Source of the DNA: Chrysochromulina tobinii
Lineage: Eukaryota > Haptophyta > Prymnesiales > Chrysochromulinaceae
Reading direction: 5' to 3'
Length of the DNA stretch: 23,796 nt
NCBI GenBank assembly: GCA_001275005.1
Contig: JWZX01001859.1
Coordinates: 1-23,796, forward strand
Shown: piece by piece, positions 16,287 to 23,741 of the stretch
Layout: the number at the start of each line of letters is the position of its first letter
Position numbering within the stretch: position 1 is the stretch's first letter
Translations under genes and position numbers: made by a program
The notes under the pieces: model-generated
What the model was told of the DNA's origin: nothing
Databases searched by the model: none
The model's input: only the letters and a program-made list of their open reading frames with translations

Positions 16287-17882
16287 TCATCGCGCACGCT
16301 GCCTCTTTGCATCGCCGGGGCGAGAGGGAACGGCGACGCCGCCGACGCCACCTCCCGGCCTCGGCTGCTGCTGTGGCGCGGGCAACTTGGGCACCACCGG
16401 GTAGCCAGCGGCGCCGTGCTGGGCTCCTTGAGGCGGCAGCAGCCCGCCTGGGACGGCGCCTCCCGGCGGCACGGGAGCCGCTCCCACCGCGCCCGGTACG
16501 GCGCCTCCCGGCGGCACCGTGTGAGTGTGAGTGTGAATGCACGGCACGGGAGCCGCTCCTACCGCGCCCCATGGCGCTGCCGGCGCGGGGGGTGCAGCAT
16601 GACCCCATGGAGCCGCCGCGGGCGCGGACGGCACGGTTGGGAGCGTACCCGAGGCGGCCGCGCTGTACAGGCCGTGGGCGTCTAACGCCCAGCACGGCGC
16701 CTCTTCTTCATCCTCCTCTTCGACATCGAGTCCACGCCGTAGCAGAGCGCGAGCGCCCCTGTGAATGTGAACGCAGGTTGCAGCACACGGCGACGAATGA
16801 GAGTGTGAATGTGAAGAGTGTGAATGCGCATGAGAGTGGTCGAGCGCGCACGAGCGAGGCGGCCACAGTGTGAATGTGAAGAGGCGGCCAACAGAGCAGC
16901 GCGGCGGGCATAGCTTGGCAAGGCTCGAGGGACAGGGTAGGTACGGGTTCGGGCATGGGGGTCAGGGTCGGGGTTCCGCTGCGTGCGCGCACGGCAGGCA
17001 TTGCGACAGGTCCGTGGGCAACGTCACGACGGGTTGGCGAGGCAAAATGGGCATCGGCTCCGTATTGATATCCGCCGCCTGCTGCGCGATCACATCGCGC
17101 GCGGCGGCTGACGTCCACAGGTGCTCGGCGCGCCCGCGCACCGCGAGCACCACGTCCACCTCCTCAATCGGTGGCTCTGCCGCCATCGCGAGCTGGAGCG
17201 TATGTTGGCGCGTCGCTGAATCGCTCCCGAGCACGCGCATCCTCGCATACAGTGACGCGTCGTTGAGCACCGAGGCCGTCCACACATACATCACGTCGAG
17301 CAGCTGCACCACCACCTTCGGGTCGTAGTCCTTCGCCCCCATCGCCAGCAGCAGCATCTGCATGCGAGCCGCGGCACGCGGCACGCCATCGGGCGGGTCT
17401 GGCACCGTCGATGGGCTGGCTGCACCACTCGAGCCGGCGCCGCCATTGGCGCGCGCCGTCAGCGTGAGGCTCAGCGGTGGCGGTAGCGGCGTCGGAGGAA
17501 AGCCGCCGACGCCGAACTGGCCTGAGGCGAGCTCCTCCGCTGAGAGCGGCCGGCCGTCGGGAGCGACCAGGATGCGGTGCCACTGGATGGTGTTCTCGAG
17601 CACGCCAACCAGCTGCTCGAGCACGGCGGGCCCGGCACACTGCTTGACGCGCATGATCCAGGCAGCCTTATGTGACTGCCAATCGGGAGCCATCGAATTC
17701 GAGGTGAGCATCGACTCGAGCACGAGCAGCTCCTGTGCAAGCGCGTTGAAGTCCAGCGCCGAGGTCACAATGTTCTTCCACTTTTGCTGCGTCGCCGCCC
17801 ACGATTTTTTCACGGCGTTCCACGGAATACGGTCCTCGAGCCCGAGCAATCGTCGTCGTGCTGAGTTGACCGCCGCCTCCAT
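16287..17882 (-). CDS. TAF9-like TFIID/SAGA histone-fold protein with N-terminal extension domain (two exons)
   Basis: Transcription factor IID (and SAGA-type) subunit. Exon 1 is 17882-16993 and exon 2 is 16758-16287; a phase-2 GT-AG intron (16992-16759) gives 453 residues. Residues 170-251 are a TAF9 histone fold: MQMLLLAMGAKDYDPKVV, then QLLDVMYVWTASVLNDASLY, then EEVDVVLAVRGR, matching the TAF9 pattern of MG..DYEP.V...LE..Y.Y....L.DA..Y and DDV.LAI. The TAF9 continuation RAEHLWTS...ARD...Q...I...PMPILP follows. About 20 extra residues sit between helices 2 and 3. Residues 15-105 (W...KKSWAATQQKW, ALAQELLVLESML, DWQSHKAAWI, LEQLVGVLENTIQW) are not part of known TAF9 and resemble the W/L-rich WHIM-like segments of BAZ and RLT chromatin-remodelling proteins. 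That resemblance is tentative. The C-terminal exon is acidic then Pro/Ala/Gly-rich. One copy of the 146-bp repeat lies just upstream. Confidence 0.75.
16453..16563 (-). repeat. 45-bp coding repeat with a 30-nt insertion in one copy
   Basis: A 45-bp unit encoding a VPPGGAVPGAVGAAP-like block repeats in exon 2. In one copy an extra 30 nt (16513-16542) interrupts the sequence found uninterrupted in the other. The insert starts with GTGCC-related sequence, consists of ATTCACAC and TCACAC words, and duplicates GTGCC at its end. It adds ten residues (CIHTHTHTVP) without breaking the frame. Confidence 0.75.
16759..16992 (-). other. Intron of the TAF9-like gene, rich in TTCACA words
   Basis: This intron joins CC and G to complete a proline codon, so the downstream acidic exon is in frame. 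It contains many copies of TTCACATTCACAC-type words and ends CATTCACAG. The same words form the 30-nt insert in exon 2. Confidence 0.6.
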
Positions 17883-17956
17883 GGGCTCGAGGGCTGTTCC
17901 AGCGAGACTGCGCTTGGATGTGCCATTGTCGACGCCGCTACGTCGCGGTGTGTGAA

Positions 17957-18102
17957 CGTTACAGTGTGTCTCCGCGACATTGTCACCGGGGGGGAGGGGG
18001 GGAGGGGGGTCCCGGAGAAACGTGCGAATCTGCACAATTGCTCTTTTTCGTGCGCTATTTTTCTTCTTGCGGCGGCCTCGCACCGTCGCGGCCCCTGTGC
18101 AG
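17957..18102 (-). repeat. 146-bp dispersed repeat, copy 1, upstream of the TAF9-like gene
   Basis: Read on the minus strand it starts CTGCACAGGGGCCGCGACGG and ends with ATGTCGCGGAGACACACTG plus about six nt. It matches copy 2 (19927-20072, plus strand) at roughly nine positions in ten over its whole length, by eye. Inside are an A-rich segment (AAGAAGAAAAATAGCGCACG), AAAAAGAGCAATTG and a C-run tract that is G-rich on the plus strand. It ends 75 nt before the proposed TAF9-like start codon. It could be a promoter or 5' untranslated module, or one arm of an inverted-repeat element. Confidence 0.9.
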
Positions 18103-18206
18103 CATGCGAGCAACCCGGAAGAGGACACACGCAGCCACCGCAGCACCTGCCGTGGCCGCAGTACCCCTCGCAGCCCCAACCGACCTCGCGGACGGTGAAA
18201 CGGGCG

Positions 18207-18548
18207 ATGTGGCCCCCGAGGCAGGCCCGCCAAGCGTCCAGGGGCGCGAAGGTGGTGGGCGATGTCGACGGGCTGAACAAGCGCGGCGCCCATCTCTACC
18301 TCGAGGGCGAATCTGATTTTATGGACTCCGATGACGACGACGAGACGAGCAAGTACAATACTTTCGTCGTGACCGGCATCCGCAACGTGGGCACGCGCAT
18401 CGTCATGGAGCAACCAGAGAACGGCGATTTGGTGGGATCGATTGGCGTGAGTGTACGCGTGCTGTGCAAGTGTGAAGATGATGACGCCGACGCAGCGTGC
18501 CGCGCCGCGCGACCAGCACCGAGTGCGGTGCCTCGGCCGGCGGCTTGA
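18207..18548 (+). CDS. Hypothetical protein or first exon, not recognised
   Basis: A forward frame from ATG at 18207 reads MWPPRQARQASRGAKVVGDV and, in the middle, SKYNTFVVTGIRNVGTRIVM and EQPENGDLVGSIG, with an acidic patch DSDDDDE. This mixed composition looks coding, unlike the opposite strand. A consensus donor GTGAGT sits at 18447 directly after SIG, so the real gene may splice there and continue downstream; no partner exon was identified. It lies between the two inverted repeat copies. I recognise no family. It may be a gene fragment. Confidence 0.35.
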   Translation: MWPPRQARQASRGAKVVGDVDGLNKRGAHLYLEGESDFMDSDDDDETSKYNTFVVTGIRNVGTRIVMEQPENGDLVGSIGVSVRVLCKCEDDDADAACRAARPAPSAVPRPAA

Positions 18549-18612
18549 CGCCCACGTCGTCGAGATCCCTAGGAGGCCGCAGCGGCGGCGGCGGCGACGG
18601 AAGCTACCTGTG

Positions 18613-18643
18613 CTCGACACCGTCGTAACGCGACGGTGTCGAG
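18613..18643. repeat. Perfect 13-bp inverted repeat (hairpin) with 5-nt loop
   Basis: CTCGACACCGTCG, loop TAACG, then CGACGGTGTCGAG. All 13 pairs are Watson-Crick and mostly G-C. It lies inside the region bounded by the two 146-bp repeats. Function unknown. Confidence 0.85.
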
Positions 18644-19558
18644 TGCATCTTTGCGTTCCCCTGAGGGGGGGCGCGCCATCGGGCGCGTCGGTGCAGAGGT
18701 TCGACGTCGCCGTCGTCTCCACCGCCACCTCGCCATCGTCACCTCCCCGCTCAAGTTCGATGCCGCTGTCGTCTCCGCACCGCAGGATGCCGGCCCGGCT
18801 TCGTGTGCTCTGCAGGGTTCCGCGCCCGCCCTTTGCTCGTCGGCCGCCTCTCGCTCGTCGCGAATCGCCGGACGGTCGTGACTGCTGTGATCTGTGTGCT
18901 GTTATCGGCTGTTGCGTCACGGTCAGTTTTTTCGAAATGTCGTATCAGGTGTGTCCGAGATTGTCATCATGCTAGAAACGCATTCTTTAACACACGTTCA
19001 CAAACGCGTGTCCGCCGAACTTGTGAAACACGCGCCGTCCGGAGCGCCTGAACCGCTGATCTGCTGTCGTTGCACCGAGGCTGCGCCTCGCCACGACATC
19101 GCGCGCCGATCGCGTGTGCGGCGCGCACGCGCGTGCGCTCGTCGGCGTCGGCAGTGGTGACGGCGGTGACGGCGGTGACAGATGGCGGCATGCACGGCGA
19201 CCTGCTAGAGCGTGAGGCGATCGGACGTGCGTCAGTCATGTAAGCGAGGGACGCACGCGACGTGTAGCAACATCGCGTTCTCGCAAGTGGCTTAGGTGCG
19301 GAGCCAGCGACCCTAAATGCCGCTGCTCCAGAGTTCCGGCGGCGCCGCGGCGTACAGGAGCGGGATTGGCGTGCAGGTCAGCAGCCACATGAACTGAATG
19401 ACCAGATCATGGCGCGTTGCGGGGTGGGTTGAGGCAGAGGCATCTTATCAGATCTTATCTTGGCGGATGTGAGACTCAGGTCGGAGGGAGCCTTGGCGGC
19501 GGCTTACGCATGTCGAGAGCCACCGAGAAGAGGTGAGACGGGAAGACAGACAGCTCGA
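18644..19558. other. Non-coding or unrecognised DNA between the repeat copies
   Basis: Several short frames on both strands, none with convincing protein composition. Near 19150-19180 GTGACGGCG repeats about three times. No tRNA, no known repeat and no transposase were seen. Confidence 0.45.
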
Positions 19559-19981
19559 ATGCTATCGAAGAGGGCATCTGTGAGGAGGAGCAAGGGCACG
19601 AAAAGGCGGCTCCCGAGCACACACACTATGTGCGCATGGGAGCTGCAGGCTGAACTCGCATGGAAGCTTCGCACGCAATGCCGCTTGCTGTCAAACTGGG
19701 TGGAGTCCTATTCATCAATGTGCTATCAGGCGGCGCCTGGGCCCAGTCGGCTTCACAACGTCGTTGTGGTCTCGGTAGCAGGCCAGCTCGCACATCGCTG
19801 TCCTCTGCGAGAACTCTATGTGCAGCTTCTTGAACCGCTTTCACACCTGTTCGAAGTTAAGACCATCGACGAGTACTGTGAGGACGATGCCCCAGCGAAT
19901 ATCGACACTGAGCGGCCTCATGCCCACTGCACAGGGGCCGCGACGGTGCGAGGCCGCTGCATGAAGAAAAATAGCGCATGA
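19559..19981 (+). CDS. Hypothetical protein, tail running into the 146-bp repeat
   Basis: A 140-residue forward frame from ATG at 19559. Its central part, including AWELQAELAWKLRTQCRLLS, RLHNVVVVSVAGQLAHRCPL and RELYVQLLEPLSHLFEVKTI, has balanced composition and helical periodicity and may be coding. The last 18 or so residues come from repeat copy 2, so the true 3' end may be elsewhere or the frame may be accidental. I recognise no family. Confidence 0.3.
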   Translation: MLSKRASVRRSKGTKRRLPSTHTMCAWELQAELAWKLRTQCRLLSNWVESYSSMCYQAAPGPSRLHNVVVVSVAGQLAHRCPLRELYVQLLEPLSHLFEVKTIDEYCEDDAPANIDTERPHAHCTGAATVRGRCMKKNSA

Positions 19982-20072
19982 AAAAGAGCAATTGCGCAGA
20001 AATGCACTCTCTCCAGGACCCCCCCCTCCCCCTCCCCCCCCCGTCGCAATGTCGCGGAGACTCACTGTACCG
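19927..20072 (+). repeat. 146-bp dispersed repeat, copy 2, upstream of the GH5 gene
   Basis: Plus-strand copy of the repeat at 17957-18102, inverted relative to it. It begins CTGCACAGGGGCCGCGACGG and ends ATGTCGCGGAGACTCACTG plus about six nt. Conserved parts include AAGAAAAATAGCGCA, GAAAAAGAGCAATTG and a long C-run tract (20018-20042). It ends 74 nt before the proposed GH5 start. Sequence outside the 146 bp is unlike copy 1 apart from possible similarity within a few nt. Confidence 0.9.
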
Positions 20073-20146
20073 GTAGGCGATGCGTGTAACGATGCGTGCA
20101 GCATGCATCTCCATATTTCGTCGACGTGTTTCGAGGTTCAGAAGGA

Positions 20147-22183
20147 ATGCCAACATCCCAGACGTTCTTCTTTCTGCTTCTCTACACCGTGCTACTATTC
20201 CCCATCGAGGCTATTACCGTCAGTGGCATCTCGTCGCGCACTGGCCGATTGGCCTCCGAATATTGGGTGCAGGGCCATCAGATCTTCACGAATGCATTTG
20301 AGCACGATGACAATGAGCTCGGCCTGCCGCTCAAAGGCTTCAATTGGTACGGCTTCGAGTCGAAATTGTGCAGGCTTGGCGGCGCGTGGGCGACGAGAAC
20401 GCCACTTGCGGCACACATTGATGCCATGCGACGACGCGGTTTCAACGCCATCCGCGTCCCGCTCGCGTTGACAGGTTGTCCGCCAAATACCCAAGACGAA
20501 CTAGAGAACCTCGTCAAGACGGCGGGCGACCATGGCATGCTCATCCTCCTTGCCATCGAGACGATGCGCAACGGCGTGCCTAACGATACGGGCTACATTG
20601 GCGGCCGCGAAGGCGCGGAGCAGATGCGTCGAGGGTGGGAGGCACTTGCTGGGCGCTTTTGTGATCCGGTCAGGTTCTGGAACGTGTTTGGCGCCGATCT
20701 ACTCAACTCGCCGCATGGCATGTCTTGGGGTCCGCCGCCCAATGTTCGCGAGGCATCGGAGCAACCGCCCGTGCACGAGTTCATGCCTACGATTGGCGAC
20801 CTGAGGCACTGCCTCCCGAACAATGGGCAGGGCACTTGCCCACCGCCGCCACCGCCGCGGCCACCGCCGCCTGCCGGCGCTCGCTACTTTCCAGAAGAGC
20901 GATGGGACGTAGTCGCAGGCCAGATCGCGGACGCAACGCTTAGCGTCTGCCCACGATGGCTCGCGGTCGTCGAGGGCGTCGGTTACTGCCAGACTTCGAG
21001 TCAGGACAAGGGATGTGCCTATCCATCGGCCGCCGGGCAGGACGCGATGCTCACGACATGGTGGGGTGAGAACCTGCAAGGCGTTCTCACCAACCCTGTG
21101 CGGCTTTCGGCCAAGCCTGTTGGGCAAGGCTCTTACTCTCATGTAGACGCTACGAGCACTGTGCCGCGCCCTCTCGATGCGTCGTCCAAGATTGTGTACG
21201 GTGCGCAGCTGCATGCGCCCAGCACGGGGCACCAGGACTACTTTCACGATCGCCACTTTCCCAGCAACCTGGCGACCGTGTGGGATCGTATATGGGGGAA
21301 TGCGGCGAAGCATGCGAACGCACCGCACGCGGTCCTCGTCGTCGACTGGGGCGCCAAGCTCGACGGGGACGACATGGTGTGGCAGCAAGCGCTTATCGAG
21401 TACCTTCGGAGCAACCCGATAGCGGGCTCCTTCTATGGGGCGATCAACCCCGATGCCAAGAGCACCGGAGGGCTTGTCACAGACTGGGAAGGGCCAAAGC
21501 TCGACGAGCGACGCCTTGATCTCCTTGACAGGCTGCCCACGGTGCTCGTGCCCACGTCCGTCATGGTCCACACTTTACCGCCACCGCCGCCGCAATCGAG
21601 CCTATTTAAATCGAGCCCGCCGCCAAGCCCGCAGCTGAGCCAAAGGCAGAGCCCGCCGCCGCCGCCACCACCACCGCCATCGCCATTCGCCTCTTCCTTG
21701 ATCTCTTCCGATGCCTATGAGCTTGGCATGACGAGTGCACCGCTGCTGCTGCCGCTCAGATCGAGCGCCGATCATGGAGGCGTTGGCTTGACTGACACAA
21801 TGATAGCCATGATCGCCGACGATCCTGTCGGGGCGCTGCTCCTCATGGCCGTGCTCTGCGTCGTCGTCGTCGCCGCCGTGCGCACTTGTGGGGAGAGCAC
21901 CGGCTTACCGAGCGGCTACTTCGTGCCGGACGATCCATGTTCCGCGCGCACCAGCGGCGGCGCAGGCAGCAGCAGTGCACCGCGGCCGTCACTGCGGCCG
22001 AAGGACAATAGCAACCAGAGAGTTGCAGCAACTCTCGAGGACCAGGACATGGAACATGACATGGACGAGGAGGTGGAGGAGCAGACCGAGGAGGTGGAGC
22101 TGGAGGATCTTTCACATGTCGTCCAAGAGCAACTGCTTTCACAGCTGCTCACACGACAGCAGCCCCCGAAGACGGGTGCTTAA
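20147..22183 (+). CDS. Membrane-anchored GH5-family protein lacking both catalytic glutamates (probable pseudoenzyme)
   Basis: A 678-residue protein with a glycoside hydrolase family 5 (cellulase) fold. A signal peptide covers about 4-25 (TFFFLLLYTVLLFPIEAITV). Fold signatures: LKGFNWYGFE (62-71), MRRRGFNAIRVPL (94-106), FGADLLNSPHGMSWG (181-195), WLAVVEGVGY (271-280), WWGENLQG (305-312), VYGAQLHAP (350-358), FPSNLATVWDRIWG (371-384), VLVVDWGAKLDGDD (396-409) and GSFYGAINPDAKSTGGLVTD (427-446). GH5 enzymes have NEP for the acid/base Glu and (V/G)E(W/F)G for the nucleophile; here these read NSP (S188) and VDWG (D400). Pro-rich stalks follow (232-242, 478-512), then one membrane span (560-578) and an acidic cytosolic tail (about 630-665). 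The start at 20147 gives a clean signal peptide; 20096 is also in frame. It may bind cell-surface glucan rather than cut it. Confidence 0.85.
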   Translation: MPTSQTFFFLLLYTVLLFPIEAITVSGISSRTGRLASEYWVQGHQIFTNAFEHDDNELGLPLKGFNWYGFESKLCRLGGAWATRTPLAAHIDAMRRRGFNAIRVPLALTGCPPNTQDELENLVKTAGDHGMLILLAIETMRNGVPNDTGYIGGREGAEQMRRGWEALAGRFCDPVRFWNVFGADLLNSPHGMSWGPPPNVREASEQPPVHEFMPTIGDLRHCLPNNGQGTCPPPPPPRPPPPAGARYFPEERWDVVAGQIADATLSVCPRWLAVVEGVGYCQTSSQDKGCAYPSAAGQDAMLTTWWGENLQGVLTNPVRLSAKPVGQGSYSHVDATSTVPRPLDASSKIVYGAQLHAPSTGHQDYFHDRHFPSNLATVWDRIWGNAAKHANAPHAVLVVDWGAKLDGDDMVWQQALIEYLRSNPIAGSFYGAINPDAKSTGGLVTDWEGPKLDERRLDLLDRLPTVLVPTSVMVHTLPPPPPQSSLFKSSPPPSPQLSQRQSPPPPPPPPPSPFASSLISSDAYELGMTSAPLLLPLRSSADHGGVGLTDTMIAMIADDPVGALLLMAVLCVVVVAAVRTCGESTGLPSGYFVPDDPCSARTSGGAGSSSAPRPSLRPKDNSNQRVAATLEDQDMEHDMDEEVEEQTEEVELEDLSHVVQEQLLSQLLTRQQPPKTGA

Positions 22184-22299
22184 AGGAGAAGGTCGGTGGT
22201 CAGGTGGTTTTCAGGTGGTCAGCAGGGGTGCGCCGAAGATGAATTTGGTCCGGTACCGGTAATCCAATCAGGTTTAATTATCTTTCTCGTCTTTCCAAC

Positions 22300-23301
22300 A
22301 TGCGTATCCAAGTGATGTGTGTTCTCGCGGCACTAGTGTGCCCTACGACCGGGCTACTCCAGCAAAGCCACTACTTGCGCAATACACGTGCAGCGCTTGG
22401 CCCCGTCATGAGTGCTCCTGTGGAGCGCTCGCTGACAGCAGCCGCGGCGGCGATCACTGCCTTCTCAGCAGTTCAAGCGGCGCAAGCAGCACGATCCGGT
22501 GGGCGCGTTGGCGGCCGCGTCGGCGGCGGCGGCGGTGGCCGCGGTGGTGGTGGCGGCGGCAGCTACCGCGGCGGGGGCGGCGGCGTCACTAATGTGTACA
22601 TGGCACCGCCGATGTTCTCGCCCTTTGGCTTCGGCTTCTCGCCCTTCGGCTTCTCGCCCTTCGGCTTCGGCTTCGGGCTGCCGCTCCCGCTCGTCCTTCT
22701 CGCGGTCGGAGGCCTTGCTCTCACATCCTTCAGGTCGTCGCGTGGCATCGAAGCCTCTGACCAGCCGGGAGCCGCGCTCTGTTTGCAGGTAGCTTGCTAT
22801 TGCGACGATCGTCAGAATTCGCTCTTTGGCAAGCTCAACAAAATCGCAAGCTCGGCCGACACCGATTCGGAGTTAGGGCTTCAGTCCCTGGTTTCGGACA
22901 CGTGCCTGGCTATCCTGCGCTCCTCGAAAGATTGGCTCGCGGCTCGCACCGAGTCGGAGATTGCCGGACTGCTCAAGAATGACGTGGACGCCGCCTACAA
23001 CCGGCTCGTCGTCACGGAGCGCTCGAAATGGGAAGTGGAGCAGAAGGCGCTCAAGCGCACCGCGCCAGGGCAGCCGACGTACATGGTGGCGACGCTCGTG
23101 GTGCTGCTGAGGAGCGCGCAGCCGCTCAAACCCATCTCGCAGAATGGCGATCTGCGGGATGCGCTACAGAACCTCGCAGCGGCCGTGAGCGTTGACGACA
23201 ATTTGCTCGCGGCAGAGGTGCTGTGGACACCCGAGGACACGAACGACGTCATGGACCGTGATGAGCTCTTCCTCAATTTCCCCGAGCTCGTCTCCGTTTG
23301 A
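22300..23301 (+). CDS. Plastid DUF1517-family membrane protein with bipartite targeting leader
   Basis: A nucleus-encoded plastid protein of 333 residues related to cyanobacterial DUF1517 proteins (FLAP1-related in plants). The order of parts is: signal peptide about 1-18 (MRIQVMCVLAALVCPTTG), transit peptide-like segment to about 45, a second hydrophobic stretch with AxA-type end (AVQAAQA, 57-63), the family hallmark ARSGGRVGG then a glycine-rich region (64-95), repeated SPFGFGF (107-126), a membrane span about 127-143, and the DUF1517 domain about 155-333 with YMVATLVVLL, LQNLAAAVS, AEVLWTPEDTNDVMDRDELF and a final FPELVSV. The signal-plus-transit leader indicates import through extra membranes, as in algae with secondary plastids. 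Its role is probably in thylakoid or envelope function, perhaps light acclimation by analogy to FLAP1. The start lies only 116 nt after the GH5 stop. Confidence 0.9.
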   Translation: MRIQVMCVLAALVCPTTGLLQQSHYLRNTRAALGPVMSAPVERSLTAAAAAITAFSAVQAAQAARSGGRVGGRVGGGGGGRGGGGGGSYRGGGGGVTNVYMAPPMFSPFGFGFSPFGFSPFGFGFGLPLPLVLLAVGGLALTSFRSSRGIEASDQPGAALCLQVACYCDDRQNSLFGKLNKIASSADTDSELGLQSLVSDTCLAILRSSKDWLAARTESEIAGLLKNDVDAAYNRLVVTERSKWEVEQKALKRTAPGQPTYMVATLVVLLRSAQPLKPISQNGDLRDALQNLAAAVSVDDNLLAAEVLWTPEDTNDVMDRDELFLNFPELVSV

Positions 23302-23430
23302 CGCGGATCTGGAACACGGATGTGGGTTGTAGGAGACTCTAGGATGCAGCTGGGGAGGATGACACGGCTTTTTGCATTTTCGGGGGCGCTTTACCGCTGG
23401 CGCCCCGGGACCGCCGAGCCGCGGTGCGGG

Positions 23431-23440
23431 TCTATTTAAC
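23431..23440 (+). promoter_or_regulatory. Possible TATA-like element
   Basis: TCTATTTAAC in otherwise GC-rich DNA, about 150 nt before the ATG at 23583. Supported by composition only. Confidence 0.25.
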
Positions 23441-23582
23441 GAGTTGAGGCGGCACGAGCGCGCGGCATCTTCGTGGCGGGGCGGCGAGACGTGAGACACA
23501 GAGAGCGCGTGTGGAGAGGAGCGCACAGGAGGACTCAATAGCCAAGACGCGTAAGACGCGTCTGTATGGCTCACTCGACTGT

Positions 23583-23741
23583 ATGGCGGGCTCGTCCGCC
23601 GTGGCGCTGGCGGCCCGGCGCCTGGCCCGTCGTCTGTGCCTCGGCCCCCAGCACACAGCGTCCGACGTAACACCCCGCTTGAACCCCCTCGGAGGGACCC
23701 GCGCGTCCTGGCTCCTGCCACACATGGCGGCGCGGGGATAA
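23583..23741 (+). CDS. Short Arg/Ala-rich N-terminus-like frame, possible first exon
   Basis: From ATG at 23583 the frame reads MAGSSAVALAARRLARRLCL and ends at TAA 23741, 52 residues. The start is basic and alanine-rich with no acidic residues, as in mitochondrial presequences, so it could be the first exon of a gene whose remainder is outside the window or spliced on. The AT-rich TTTATTTATATA at 23742-23753 follows. No conservation is visible, and it may be noise. Confidence 0.22.
   Translation: MAGSSAVALAARRLARRLCLGPQHTASDVTPRLNPLGGTRASWLLPHMAARG

Noticed and set aside
16962-18920. Long minus-strand frame continuing upstream of the TAF9-like start through the repeat to 18920
   Set aside because: Upstream of about 17882 the translation is arginine-rich GC noise, runs through the dispersed repeat, and opposes a better coding-like frame on the plus strand.
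19559-19981. Possible TnpB/Fanzor C-terminus (DEY and a D-x-x-A-N-I-like word)
   Set aside because: No zinc-ribbon cysteines, no other RuvC motifs and too short; the resemblance is too slight.
19841-20104. Minus-strand open frame across repeat copy 2, similar in translation to the plus-strand frame across copy 1
   Set aside because: The similarity simply reflects the DNA repeat; differences are mostly amino-acid changing and there are indels, so there is no sign of protein-level constraint.
23164-23721. 185-residue minus-strand frame near the right end
   Set aside because: It overlaps the conserved C-terminus of the DUF1517 gene on the other strand and has no recognisable features.
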